64,000 nucleotides of DNA, taken from Liopterus haemorrhoidalis (lineage: Eukaryota > Arthropoda > Insecta > Coleoptera > Dytiscidae). Positions 1 through 9,903 of the stretch are shown here, piece by piece. The DNA lies in assembly GCA_963971575.1 (NCBI GenBank), contig OZ020611.1:242692654-242756653 (forward strand), in the 5' to 3' direction. The position numbers and the translations under genes are program-made. Numbering within the stretch: the first letter of the stretch is position 1; each line of letters opens with the position of its first letter. The notes beneath the pieces were generated by a model. It did no database searches. It was not told the origin of the DNA and saw only the letters and a list, made by a program, of their open reading frames with translations.

Positions 1-469
1 GTTAAATTACGGCTAAATCACTGAACAGCGCATGCGCGAAAATATGACTGTTATGAAATAGGCAACGAACTTTATTTTTGTGAAATAATAAAGATGACAC
101 GAACACGGCAGATGCTGCCAAGGCAGTATAAAGGAATATTACAATAATTTGCTCATTATTCATTTTAATAAAATAGCTTCCAAAATTCGCAATTGACGTT
201 TAGAATAAAGGTTAGGTTTACGATGTTTACTCGGAACTGCGCAAACTCTAAACAGCGCATTTCATTGGCTGCGGCTGACGATCGAGATTAAGGAAAAGTT
301 AAGGAAAAGGTTGTATAAACCCAATACTTTCGTTCTGGGGATCGTTAAAAACTTATGGATAAGCTACTTCGCAGTTACGGCTAAGCAAAATTATGGCTAA
401 GTTGTATAAACCAGCCATTAGCCAATCCCGAGAACCTTAGGACGTTACCTTACGAATGTTACCGACACT
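1..469. other. No gene seen; AT-rich flank
   Basis: I see no coding frame or recognisable element here. Short motifs such as 'ggctaa' recur near 20, 380 and 400, and similar wording recurs near 12.63 kb. Positions 415-469 already read into repeat G (next entry). Confidence 0.4.
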
Positions 470-1145
470 ACATACAGACACTTGCTAATTATATATGTTT
501 ATTTATTCATAAACTTTTTAAGATGGGAAAATTCTTCTTTTTTACTCAGTACATTATATTTATATTGTTAAAACTAAAAATAATTTGAGACGTTAATTTC
601 TGACTACGAAACTCTAGATATTTCTGTATGTAATTAAATTCGTGGATCCTTAGAAAATAAATCTACAAAATATTGTTCATATCGGTCAAAGGATATAGGA
701 GTACCTAGAGCAGGAGTCAGCAACACGGCGCCCTCGGTGAGACTTTTATGTGCCCTCGCTATCGAGACACACACATACTGAGTCCAATATCCACATCGCA
801 TCTATTGGAGATTCGACTTGAGCGATCAGCGCTAGATTAGACGACCTTGCGAACCACGAATGTTTATATATTTTACGTTTTTATGCGCCCTCAATAAAAT
901 TTGAATTTATATTGCGCCCTTACTGACAAAAAGGTTGCCGACCCCTGACCTGGAGTCTTTTGTTTATGGTTACGAAACCCTATACATTTATATATGTAAT
1001 TGTTTTCGTAGATTCTTAGAGAATAAATCTGTTCATATCGGTCAAAGGATATAGGATTGTCTGCCAATCACGAGAACCTTAGGAAAAATTGACGTCATAA
1101 TATTACCGACACTACATCCAGACGTTTGCTAATTATATATGAACG
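415..1145. repeat. Dispersed repeat G, copy 1 (interrupted by a hAT MITE)
   Basis: This block matches 15490-16090 over several hundred bases. Shared landmarks are 'gagaaccttagg', 'taccgacactacatacagac', 'cttgctaattatat' and 'tattgttcatatcggtcaaa'. Within this copy the 'gagaaccttagg' to 'gctaattatata' segment occurs twice (about 430-497 and 1071-1140), so the unit is itself partly duplicated. It is interrupted at 711-947 by a hAT-type MITE. I see no coding capacity and do not know its class. Confidence 0.6.
711..947. mobile_element. hAT-type MITE (237 bp)
   Basis: The ends are inverted: the left end reads CAGGAGTCAGCAAC and the right end, reverse complemented, reads CAGGGGTCGGCAACC. The flanking 8-bp direct repeats are acctagag (703-710) and acctggag (948-955), a 7/8 match. 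An 8-bp duplication and a CAGGGGTC-type terminus are hallmarks of hAT elements. There is no open frame, so it would need a transposase from elsewhere. It lies inside repeat G and is therefore younger than it. Confidence 0.75.
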
Positions 1146-1394
1146 ATTTCCGTAAATATATCGAATTCCTTCAAGAATATTAACTGTAAAGTATCATTCA
1201 TAGCTCATGTTTTAATAGATAGTACGTAATTCATAATGTTAATGTTAACGCATAAGAATGTTAGTTCTACACAAATCCGTATAAGCATTCATAGCTCCAA
1301 TTTAGTGGATAAGCGTAAGAAAATATTTAACGCATAATGTTAAAAGTTTGTATATCTCAAACTTCTGACATTAACATTAACATTAAAACACCGA

Positions 1395-1712
1395 CAACTG
1401 TCAAAATGAAGGAATATATTATACTTGAAATTCGAATAAGACTTGTGGATGCAGCTTGTGACATAATTATTAGTAAAAATGTTGAAACTAATATTGAAAA
1501 ATAGATGTGAAGTGAGAATTTTTACATATTTCAGGGTTCGCAAGTATACAGTGATACATTTCAAAATAGACGAATATATTATACAGGAAATTATAAAAAG
1601 ACTTGTGGCTGCAGTTTATGATGTACTAATTAATAAATGTGTTGAATCTAATAAAAAATTAATGTGAAGTGTGAATTTTCACATATTTTAGTGTTTTTCA
1701 GGTATCTAGTAC
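1395..1712. repeat. Tandem duplication (~165 bp, 2 copies), each ending in a family A 3' terminus
   Basis: Two diverged units (about 1400-1550 and 1566-1712) share 'gaatatattatac', 'agacttgtgg' and 'tgcag' in order. Each ends in the motif 'atgtgaagtg.gaattttcacatatttcag' that forms the 3' terminus of family A (1496-1550 and 1653-1711). Short open frames over this block on both strands are shadows. Confidence 0.5.
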
Positions 1713-1879
1713 CCAAGTTAAAGCAGCTATATGTGTGGAACATTTTTTTTTTTTGGGGTAATCAAGCCCAATTGAACAATATTTTGAAAATAATGTACCG
1801 TTTGTTATTCTATGTACAAAGAGTTTTTCCTTAAAATACTACATGAACTTTTAAAATAAAATATGTATTTTTTCAACAA

Positions 1880-1990
1880 TAAAAAAATTAATCTGACAAA
1901 AATTCCTTTTGAACTATTTTAGTTTCCATCAATGTACATTATTGAGATTTTTTTCAGAATTTTAGACCAACACTTCTGGGAAACAAAAGT
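1880..1990 (-). repeat. Family A' internal fragment
   Basis: The text 'aaaaattccttttgaactatttt' followed by 'tgtacattattgagatttttttcag' matches the conserved block found in A' copies at about 21190-21240 and 41560-41650. It is a short degraded piece without termini. Confidence 0.4.
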
Positions 1991-2339
1991 TATTTTTTTT
2001 TGTGAAATCAAAAAGTTAGGTTAGAGTGAGTAGCTTCAGAAACATTATAGTTATTTTATTTAATAATTAACTTAATAAATATTATTTTGGTTCTTTTTAG
2101 AAGTATATTTAATAAAAAAACAATATATATATTTAATAACAAGATATTTTTATTATAAATTGTTTAGTAATTTCTATTGCGAGTAGATGGCAGCAAGATC
2201 GATTTATCTATTAAAACATAAGCTATGAATGGTACCAAAGTTTTGTGACTAGCCACTAACATTATCCATTAACATTATGCACTATGAATTACGCGTTGTC
2301 TATTAAAACATGAGCTGTGAATGATACTTAAGATAACAA

Positions 2340-2790
2340 CGTCAGTGGGATCAATGAATTTAAATTAATTAAATTTTATTAAAATTATCTTATATGTTGA
2401 ATATAAATAAGTTAAATAACACTGAAATTTAAAAAAAAAAATATATATAATATATATTTTTTAAATCCCCGGGCCCCCTCCCGCCATCATTATACTTATA
2501 AATAATAACATAATAATTATTTATAAAATAATAATAATAACTCACAAACTGGCATATTGTTGCATATGTATGTGTTTTAATACACAAAAGGTTCAAAAAT
2601 GGTGTTTTGGTTCCCTGGACTTCAAGAACTACACATTCCAGTGTTTCTTCATAAATAGGATTATGTTTTTATACTTGCTAGCAACATGTCTTAATAATTA
2701 TTAGGGGTTGTACTTCACACTATAACATTTGTTAAATAAACAACAAAATAATTCACACCTGTCTATTGACTTCCGATCACTATCGATACA
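2340..2790. other. No gene or element recognised
   Basis: AT-rich non-coding sequence with one short GC-rich patch (about 2467-2487, 'ccccgggccccctcccgcc'). I see no open frame, inverted ends or family match. Confidence 0.4.
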
Positions 2791-2800
2791 ATCACATGAC

Positions 2801-3018
2801 GCCGGTCACCGTGGCTCAGTCGTTAGCGTGGCAGTCTACTAACTTCTGGGCCATGGGGGGCTCGGGTTCAAATCCCGGTTATGGCATGGATATTTTGTGT
2901 TGTCCAAAAAATACATTGTAATTTACCTGTAACATTTTCAAAAAATAAAAATTGCTTCTACTGGATAATGGCCTTAGTAGCCAAGTCCAAACATATTTTT
3001 AAAAAAAAAAAAAAAAAA
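2801..3018 (+). mobile_element. tRNA-derived SINE with poly(A) tail and perfect TSD
   Basis: The head is tRNA-like. An A-box-like segment 'gtggctcagtcgttagcg' (about 2811-2828) is followed by a B-box 'gggttcaaatcccgg' (about 2864-2878) at normal RNA polymerase III spacing. The unit ends in a poly(A) tail (about 3000-3018). It is flanked by the perfect 10-bp direct repeat atcacatgac at 2791-2800 and 3019-3028, the mark of LINE-driven retroposition. There is no protein. The perfect duplication and clean tail suggest a fairly recent insertion. Confidence 0.88.
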
Positions 3019-3028
3019 ATCACATGAC

Positions 3029-3816
3029 TGAATATCTTATCAAGAAGTATTATCAAGAAAGCTTATACTAATTATGTTACATAACAGTATTAATGATAAT
3101 TAGACAAGGACGTCTTGTCATTGCGTTGGATATCATCGGTACAAAAAATTTAACGTGATAATATGGTTCATGCTAAAATACTTGTACAACCATACGGTAA
3201 ATCGTAACCAATATTTGAAATACAATTTTAAACATTTTTTTCCCCTTAAAAATTTGGTTATCGTTATATGGATGATTTCATGTGAATATCTATGATATAA
3301 ACAGATCAGCAGTCCTACATATTGAGATACCAACCTAAAGACATACCGACAGAGATATAAAATGATTGACTCAGTGATATCAAGTAATGACCCACAGACT
3401 GACATATTAGATTAGATCAATTATGACCATTGATAGGTGCACTAAACGATGTACCAACAGGACGATTAATCGACAGATTAACATACTGAGAGAATACTAG
3501 AAACAAAGACTGATTTACCGACGTATAACTAACTAACGTAAATCCTTACTCGATCAAAACAAAAAATGTTACGAGAAATACAAACTGTTCAAAAAAATCC
3601 AAATATTCTCAGAAGAAATACTTGCAATTAAATTATGTTTAAGAATTTATTTAGGTTAAGGTTATTTTAGGTTTAAGAAACTATTTTTTTTTCAGTTTAG
3701 GGTTCTCATTTAATGAAAATTTAAATAATATTATAAGTACTTCAAAATTAATTTATTTATCAACGACCATCAAAGAAACAATGCATTAGTAAATTCAATT
3801 TTTTTTTTATATTATT
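3029..3816. other. No gene recognised
   Basis: Non-coding AT-rich sequence. A 90-codon reverse-strand frame (3133-3405) has no recognisable domain or composition and looks fortuitous. I found no repeat match for this stretch elsewhere in the window. Confidence 0.4.
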
Positions 3817-3818
3817 TA

Positions 3819-5155
3819 GTATTTTTACCTTGACATAAAGATAGCAACTACTCTTAAAAAATCTTTTTTTTATTAATTAAGAAAATAAATTATTATTAAC
3901 AGATCATTTTTAATATTTTGTATAGTAACCACCAGTATTTATAACTTCCCGACAACTTTTCGGCATTGATTCTAATAATTTCGTAATCATTTCATTATCA
4001 ATATTAGTCCAGGCACCCTGCAAAGCTTTAAACAAATCTTCAATATTTGAATGCGTTTTGTTTCTAATCTTTCTGTCGACAATCTCCCAAAGATTTTCTA
4101 TTGGATTTAAATCGGGTGACTGTGACGGCCAATTTTTTGATCAACTTCGAAGAATGTTTTGGGTCATTATCATGTTGAAAAATATGTTTTAAAGGCATGA
4201 ACTCATCAGAATAAGATTCCATAACATTCTGAAGAACGACTTTATATTTAAATCGATCCATTAATCCTTCAATGTGGTATAGAGGATCCATACCATATCC
4301 CGAGAAACAGCCCCATACCATCACACCGCCTCCGCCATGTTTAACTGTTGGCAAGGTGTATTTTTGAACTAATTTTTATTAGCAGGCCTCCTAACGTAAC
4401 TTACACCATCACTTTTAAACAAATTGAACTTAGATTCATCACTAAAAATAACTTTTTTCCATTGATCCACAGTTCAGTCAATATGATTTTTAGCAAATTC
4501 TAATCGGGCCTTCACATTCTTTTTGGATAGAAGTGGTTTTTTTAACAGGACGACGACTAAAAAGACCCTCACTAACTAATCTTCTGCGAATAGTTCTTGT
4601 TGAGATGTTTTCTTGATCCATTTGTGGCAAAAGGCCCTAAATTTTCTCCGATGACAGAAAGGTTTTATTAGTTCGTTTTGTAGTTTTTCGTGGCTGTCCT
4701 GGAATTTTTGAAACTTCAAACGTACCTTCTTCTCGAAATCGTTTTATAATTCGAGACACAGTAGATTTATGAACGTTTAAATTTTATGAAATCACATTTT
4801 GCAGCAGCCCGTCTTTAAAACCAGAAATTATTAAGTTTCTAATTTCACTTGAAACAGTTTTACTAGGACCCATGATTGGCAAATGTAAACTGAAATATTA
4901 CTTGTGTACTACATATTATTTATGGATAAAACCTGCATATAATAAGAAAATTCAAGTAGTTGCAATATTTTTGTCCAAGCAAAAATAAAGAAATAATTTA
5001 TTATTAATCTGTCTAAGTCAGATTATTTGACTATTGATTGATGTAACAGTCAAAATATGATTAAATTATAGAATTAAGAGTATTTATTTTCCAATATTAT
5101 TAAAATTTGAAAAATTGAAAAATGTTAAAAGTTACTATCTTTATGGCCAATACTG
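3819..5155 (-). mobile_element. Tc1-family element (~1.34 kb), defective
   Basis: It is flanked by TA and bounded by imperfect inverted repeats. The right end, reverse complemented, begins CAGTATTGGCC and continues 'ataaagatagtaac'; the left end carries 'acataaagatagcaac'. The length fits Tc1 (1.3-1.6 kb). It contains a broken transposase gene on the reverse strand. A second copy of its transposase-5' terminus lies alone at 5643-5815. Confidence 0.8.
3910..4873 (-). pseudogene. Tc1 transposase (DD34E), broken
   Basis: Read on the reverse strand from an ATG at 4873 to a stop at 3910, this is about 320 codons, close to a normal Tc1 transposase. In order I can read a helix-turn-helix start (SSEIRNLIISGFKDG), a paired-like second helix region, 'SDESKFNLF' with the first catalytic Asp, 'GGGGVMVWGCFS', 'HDNDPKHSSK' with the second Asp, 'SPDLNPIENLW' with the catalytic Glu, and the typical C-terminus '..GGYYTKY'. 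At least one frameshift (about 4135-4145, after the second Asp motif) and in-frame stops in the N-terminal half break it. The longest open piece is 4064-4354. It cannot make active transposase as it stands. The family call is firm because of motif order and spacing. Confidence 0.88.
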
Positions 5156-5159
5156 TATA

Positions 5160-5642
5160 TCAGGATGTTGTAGGACCCAATGGGAAATTTTTGGTGTATA
5201 TTAAAAATCGTAAAATTTCATCTTTTGAAAAAATTATCTGTTGGCAAATTCCGTTTCGCATTCTTCCTTTTATTGACTTACAAGTGCAATTAATTACAAG
5301 ATACGCCAAGTCAGTTGTTCAGTTATCTATTTAGCCAATTAGATAATGTTAGCAAGGTATTGCAAAAATTCGATAACTTTCGAAAAGATAATCAGATAAA
5401 AATTCCTGTTGCACTATTCCCGTTTTTCATATATGCAGAGCCGTACTAGATAAAGGCACAGAGTGGTATGCAAAAAAATAAAATAAATAACTACATTTTT
5501 TTTATAAAACTGATCGCCTTTATTATTGATAAATTACGGAATCATATTCCTGAATGGAAATATATGATAGGCAAGTCATTGGTCACCCCCGCAGACTTTT
5601 GTTTGGACCCCCTCCCATAAAAAAAAATCAGCTGTGGCCACC
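5160..5642. other. No gene; minor repeat traces
   Basis: Contains a short A'-like piece around 5385-5430 ('ataaaaattcctgttgcactattcc'). About 5575-5640 includes a CCCC-rich patch and 'cagctgtggccacca', which resembles the 3' terminal hairpin of family B. The 70-codon forward frame at 5122-5334 overlaps the Tc1 end and is not a gene. Confidence 0.4.
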
Positions 5643-5815
5643 AAAAATGAAGAAATAATTTATTATTAATCTGTAAGTCAGATTATTTGATTATTGATTG
5701 ATGTAACAGACAAAATATGATTAAATTATAGAACTAAGAGTATTTATTTTCCAATATTATTATTAAAATTTGAAAAATGTTAAAAGCAATCTTTATGGCC
5801 AATACTGTATATCTA
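5643..5815. repeat. Solo Tc1 terminus (second copy)
   Basis: About 170 bp matches 4985-5157, the transposase-5' end of the Tc1 element, in the same orientation and with few differences ('aaataatttattattaatctg', 'ttattgattgatgtaacag', 'atctttatggccaatactgta'). There is no opposite terminus or transposase next to it. It is a fragment left by deletion or duplication. Confidence 0.75.
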
Positions 5816-5819
5816 GAAT

Positions 5820-6100
5820 ATTATTTTTATCGCAGACTATTGGTGGTCCCAAATTTTGTGGCCCGCGAAAGGCTTATAAACTATTATTTTTTGGAATTTT
5901 TTGTAAAATTTTTTATGATCTTATGTCTATTTTCTGTGATTTTGGTTCATTTTTAGTGATTTTTTATTACGGGGTTATTATATAGATGTAGAGTACATAT
6001 ACAATTTTGTTTAATAGCATATTTATTTTTTCTGCGGTAGAAAATTAAATATTTTACTGGTCCGCGGTACGTTTTCGGTTGAGAAACGCTATTCCAGACT
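5820..6100. repeat. hAT-like terminal fragment
   Basis: Two phrases typical of hAT-type ends are present: 'ggcccgcgaaaggc' near 5861 and 'tccgcggtacgttttcggtt' followed by 'gagaaacgct' at about 6061-6090 (reverse complement AGCGTTTCTCAACCG). I could not find matching inverted ends or an 8-bp duplication, so this is tentative. Confidence 0.4.
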
Positions 6101-6615
6101 ACCTAAAATGGCATCGCAAATCTCAAATCAGTTCTTACCCCACCCTAACAAAAACAGTATCTAAGTCTCAATGTCATATTTTATGTCCAGCTCGTCATTA
6201 TTTTTTACGATCTAATAAATAATTTATGATATAACTATGTTAATCCAGCATTATCCGACTGGAAGCCCTCGGCGGTAACCACTACAACATTTACGAGCGT
6301 GAAACTGCATGCCTGGAACAAGTTTTAGTGCTGCTTATATCAGTGTGCGATGTGTGGTGTTTGATGTGCGCAGTGCAGGACACAACACATGAAACAGAGT
6401 TCATTTCCGCCAGGTTTCATTCTCATTACAGGGATAGATGGGTATTATTTTATATCAGGAAAAGAATTGCGGTTTCTTTTTGTAGACTTGTTGTGTTTTT
6501 ATTTTCTAATGAAATGTGAGTAATCAGTTGAGTTTGTTAGAAAAGATTTCACAATAAAAACAAATATAACTAAAGAAATGTTGTAGAGTACGATCGTAAC
6601 ATTTTAAATGACTGG
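6101..6615. other. No gene recognised
   Basis: Slightly less AT-rich than its surroundings. A 63-codon forward frame (6328-6519) is Cys-rich but matches nothing I know. No element ends were seen. Confidence 0.35.
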
Positions 6616-6686
6616 TTTTGTATCCTAGTCCCGGTACCACTACAAATGAAGTTTCGCTTAAAAATTATTAATTTGATATTGATATA
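6616..6686. repeat. Dispersed repeat D, fragment interrupted by the mariner
   Basis: 'tcctagtcccggtaccactacaaatgaag' is the reverse complement of the block at 12868-12890 and 14445-14470. The match runs to 'gatattgata' at 6685, where the mariner begins. It appears to resume at 9904 ('tattttgaga'). Confidence 0.6.
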
Positions 6687-6720
6687 TTAGGTTGTGTAAT
6701 AAATTCCCGCGTTTTTTGTA

Positions 6721-7285
6721 ACGGGTGTTTTTTTTAGAGGTATAGAACTTTAAATTGCAATAAAACAACGATGGATTATTCGATTGACATGAATTTTTTT
6801 TTATTCGAAAGATAATCTTGTGGCATTACATTAAATCATACCAACAAGACGGCGCAACATGTCACACAGCTCGTGCCACAATCGATTTATTGAAAGACAC
6901 GTTTGGTGACCGCCTAATTTCACGTTTTGGACCTGTGAATTGGCCTCCAAGATCTTGTGATTTAACACCGCTGGACTACTTTCTGTGGGGCTATGTAAAG
7001 TCATTGGTCTATGCGGATAAGCCACAAACGCTTGACCATTTGGAAGACAACATTCGCCGTGTTATTGCCGATATACGGCCACAAATGTTGGAAAAAGTCA
7101 TCGAAAATTGGACGTCCAGATTGGACTACATCCGAGCCAGCCGTGGCGGTCATATGCCAGAAATCATATTTAAAATGTAATGCCACAAGATTATCTTTCG
7201 AATAAAAAAAAATTCATGTCAATCGAATAATCCATCGTTGTTTTATTGCAATTTAAAGTTCTATACCTCTAAAAAAAACACCCAT
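6721..7285 (+). mobile_element. DD41D (rosa-like) deletion derivative, copy 1
   Basis: A 565-bp element flanked by TA (6719-6720 and 7286-7287). Its inverted repeats are about 110 bp and almost perfect (6721-6831 and 7175-7285), beginning AYGGGTGTTTTTTTTAGAGG. Only the 3' end of a transposase lies between them. A near-identical copy in opposite orientation is at 42663-43228. Both carry the same internal deletion, so the deleted form itself was mobilised. Confidence 0.85.
6818..7180 (+). pseudogene. DD41D transposase C-terminal fragment
   Basis: The open frame covers the last 120 codons or so of a Tc1/mariner-superfamily transposase. It contains the second catalytic Asp in 'QQDGATCHTA' and the third in 'WPPRSCDLTPLDYFLWG'. 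I count 41 residues between these two Asp residues, which points to the DD41D (rosa) group rather than DD34D mariner or DD34E Tc1. The frame runs to a stop that abuts the right inverted repeat. The N-terminal DNA-binding domain and the first catalytic Asp are absent. The apparent start ATG lies in the left inverted repeat, so this is not a real gene start. It is probably inactive. Confidence 0.82.
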
Positions 7286-7405
7286 TATTTTATCTTTTTC
7301 CCGCAATTTTGTGTTTTGTTAGGTTAAGTTTATGTATGCATTCTTAAGTATTTTCCGTGCTCTACAAACTTATCTGCTTTAGTTTTCGGAATTAATTAAT
7401 TTTAA

Positions 7406-8057
7406 CCCTTAAACAGGCAAATATTTATTTGTAATGTAAAACAGGAAATTTCATAATTTCTTTATTTAATATATATTAAAGGTTACAAAAAAAGAAATTT
7501 ATTTTTTTCTCATTTAGTAAAAAAAAAAAAAAAATGTCCTAATTTGTCATATCTGATGTCATCAGTGGGTCTGGCACTTGTAGGAACTCTGACGTTTTTG
7601 GCTGGCTGCTCTGTTGCAAAATCGGATTTTCTGGTCTTTGTAACATTTTCAGCTTTTATAAGCGACAAAGCTAAATGTGTCCGAAATGTTTTCAAGTTTT
7701 CATGATTTCTATTTCCGAAAGCTTCCATGTCTCTTCTGTATACTAGCCAAGCATTATTCACGCCAATGTCAATGAGTTGGCTAAATATCCCCAAATACCA
7801 TACATTTAAAAACTGTCGTATTTTACCACTTTAGAACTTACATCGTCTGCATATGTAGACACCGCCATTGCGCACAATAAGTAAATACCCGTTCTATAAC
7901 TTCCCACACCGATAAAAGCGTCGCCACTAGTACACCACGCTTCTATGCTTATGTATTTTGCAGGATACGTAGCCCACTTTCCTTTTACTTGCACCGGATT
8001 TGTATAAAAAATTTCAAATGTTGATGTATCTCACGAGATACGTTAGCCGATTAAGGG
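7406..8057 (-). mobile_element. piggyBac deletion derivative
   Basis: Bounded by TTAA on both sides (7402-7405 and 8058-8061). The inverted termini begin CCCTTAA and continue with 'ACAGGC' on the left and 'TCGGC' on the right. TTAA duplication plus a CCCT start is the piggyBac signature. It is 652 bp against about 2.4 kb for a full element, so most of the transposase is gone. It sits in the mariner 5' region, just upstream of the mariner transposase start. Confidence 0.82.
7510..7994 (-). pseudogene. piggyBac transposase remnants
   Basis: Two reverse-strand pieces, 7806-7994 and 7510-7794, are separated by a stop and a frameshift near 7795-7805. The second reads 'SQLIDIGVNNAWLVYRRD' and continues with 'KTFRTHLALSLIKAE', which resembles the C-terminal part of the piggyBac DDE domain. 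The first ends 'AVSTYADDVSSKVVKYDS', which I read tentatively as the segment just before it. The catalytic core and N-terminus are missing. The piggyBac call rests mainly on the TTAA/CCCT ends around it; the protein alone would be moderate evidence. Confidence 0.6.
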
Positions 8058-8081
8058 TTAATTGAATTTGAGGCTTTTGAA

Positions 8082-8719
8082 ATGGATGTTCCAGGAGGTA
8101 AAAAAAGTCATTTTCGACATCTGCACTATTTTGCCTTTCGTCGTGGTCAAAAAGCTACGGAAGCAGCTCGCGACATTTGTGACGGATATGGAGTAGATGC
8201 TATAGCTCCGAGAACCGCGCAAGATTGGTCTTCCAAGTTTAAAAATGGAAATTTTGATCTTGGTGATGCACCTCGCTCCGGCCGACCTCCCGACTTCGAC
8301 GTTGATCGTGTCAAGATGTTTTTGAAGGAAGATGGTCGTCAAACAACACGAGAGTTGGCCGAAAAGATGGAATATACCTTTACGACCATCGCTAACCATC
8401 TTTACTCCATGGGCTTTACTCAAAAACTTGGGAATTGGGTCTCACATAACTTGAGCGATGGCCACAAAATCTCAATGATCTCAAGGTTCTATCGCATCCG
8501 CCATACACTCCGGACCTTGCGCCAACGGATTATCACCTTTTCCGCTCCATGTCAAACCAAATAAGAGACGTACCCTTCGCTAACGATGAAGACCACAAAA
8601 CCTGGCTCACAAACTTCGTCAACACAAAATCAAAAGATTTTTGGCGAGACAGCATCAACAAGTTGGTCGATAGGTGGGAACAGGTTGTAAATAATTATGG
8701 AGAATATATTATTGATTAA
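8082..8719 (+). pseudogene. mariner transposase with internal deletion
   Basis: The frame opens with a Mos1-type N-terminal helix-turn-helix domain: 'FAFRRGQKATEAARDICD', 'RTAQDWSSKFKNGNFDL' and the linker 'DAPRSGRPPDFD'. A second helix-turn-helix follows ('TTRELAEKMEYTFTTIANHL') and then 'WVSHNLSD'. The sequence then jumps, about residue 130, to the C-terminal end. That end is in another frame: 'PPYTPDLAPTDYHLF', with the third catalytic Asp, running to a stop at 8717-8719. The part carrying the first two catalytic Asp residues is deleted, so no active enzyme is possible. The start at 8082 fits the family. The open frame ends at 8564 only because of the frame change. Confidence 0.88.
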
Positions 8720-8762
8720 TTTGTTACTATAATTAGTGTTTTCTTCAATAAATCTTATAAAC

Positions 8763-9777
8763 AAAAAAATTGATGTGAAGTGTGAATTTTCACACATTTC
8801 TGGGTTTTGCAGGTATTTAGTAACTGAACGATGATTATTTGGGATGCCAAAACAAATTTTATGTCAAAATATTTTTTTATGAATTTTAATTCGAATGCCT
8901 AATACCATTATTTGAGTTTCTAAATATATGCAGTATTTTTTTTATATAGCAAAGTTCATTAAGATTTTGAAAATTGCACCTATGGCTTCCATTGGTTGCT
9001 TACATCATAAGTCCCGCCCTTTGATTTCGTCAAACATAGAATTACATTATAATTTCAACACTTTCCACTGGTTATTAAATTTACGCTTTTAAAAATTAAA
9101 TGCACTATTTACCAAATATAACTAGAATTTTAACAAAATAATTTAAACAAAATAAAAATGCAAAAAAAAAAACAAAAAATAAAACAGGATTCGAACCCTA
9201 GTTTGCAAGTTAACTTATATTATTAAGCGCACGACGAATCCAACCACGCCACGAGAGTTACTGTTGTGATATGTTACACAACGTATTAAATAGTTAACAT
9301 ATTTTAGTTAAAAACACAAAAAATGCGTTATTTTCCGAAAACATAATCTGATCAAAAATTCCTGTTGTACTATTCCGGTTCACACCAATGTACATTATTT
9401 AGAATTTTTTCAGATTTTTAGTTTAAACCATCTGGGCTACAGGGTGTGGGACAAAAAATTTTTTGCACAATTTTGGCAAAAATCGCATCAAAATAATTTA
9501 TTTTGCAAAAATAAAATTTTGATCGTTAATCCACGTACTAAGGGCTTTCATTTGATACCCTACTCAGAATTTAAAAAAAAATTTTTTTTTTTTCGATGAG
9601 CACATATTTGTTTATATTTTTAGAGGGATATGTTTTTTAGATGTTTTAGTATTTTTCCTATGTGCGGGTCAACGAGTTGTATAAGCATGCCAAATTTCAA
9701 CTCTCTAGGTTTAGCCGTTTGGCTACAATTTTGACCGAACAGACAGACATACAGACAGACAGACAGACAGACAGACC

Positions 9778-9824
<47 letters not shown>

Positions 9825-9876
9825 GACAAAATGACAGTATAAGGGTTTTTTGGTCATACCTACAAAACCCTAAAAA
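8763..9876 (-). mobile_element. Family A element, copy 1 (Helentron-like, GTCT core)
   Basis: A full-length copy on the reverse strand. Its 5' end reads TTTTTAGGGTTTTGTAGGTA (9876 downward), then 'tgaccaaaaaacccttatac', a GTCT/GTCG microsatellite (9741-9824), conserved non-coding sequence, a tRNA-like segment (9187-9258), and the 3' end. The 3' end has an inverted copy of the 5' subterminal repeat (ATACCTGCAAAACCC), then the hairpin GTGTGAATTTTCACAC and a T tract (8763-8815). Subterminal inverted repeats, a microsatellite core and a 3' hairpin are the plan of Helentron/DINE-like non-autonomous elements. It encodes nothing. Confidence 0.7.
9187..9258 (-). other. tRNA-like segment inside family A copy 1
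   Basis: On the reverse strand a B-box-perfect 'gggttcgaatcctg' follows an A-box-like 'tggcgtggttggattcg' by about 40 bases. The arms do not fold into a clean cloverleaf. This is a degraded tRNA or tRNA-derived sequence, not a called tRNA gene. Confidence 0.5.
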
Positions 9877-9903
9877 CGCGGGAATTTATTACACAACCCA
9901 ATA

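Larger units (their letters stand above)
1191..2334. mobile_element. Inverted-repeat element J (~1.1 kb), unclassified
   Basis: The left end (1191-1252) and the right end (about 2265-2334) are inverted copies over roughly 60 bp with small gaps, sharing 'tatcattcatagctcatg' in one orientation. A weaker second inverted pair lies inside (about 1285-1300 and 2212-2230). The interior holds the tandem duplication at 1395-1712. No transposase frame is visible and the target-site duplication is unclear, so the superfamily is open. Confidence 0.5.
6687..9901 (+). mobile_element. mariner element carrying three nested insertions
   Basis: The left terminus TTAGGTTGTGTAATAAATTC (from 6687) and the right terminus (to 9901) are inverted repeats over about 28 bp, differing at one base (TTA/GGG). 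TA flanks both sides (6685-6686 and 9902-9903). Between them are a DD41D derivative (6721-7285), a piggyBac derivative (7406-8057), the mariner transposase remnant (8082-8719) and a family A element (8763-9876). With these removed, about 0.9 kb of mariner remains, so it was already an internally deleted copy. It sits in repeat D. Confidence 0.82.

Noticed and set aside
200..220. Insect telomeric TTAGG repeat ('ggttaggttt')
   Set aside because: Only one or two units; no array.
6831..7205. Extra frames over the DD41D derivative (and the equivalents at 42743-43117)
   Set aside because: Other-frame shadows; only the frame with 'QQDGATCHTA' and 'PLDYFLWG' has transposase motifs.
8058..8423. 121-codon reverse frame
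   Set aside because: Antisense of the mariner DNA-binding domain.
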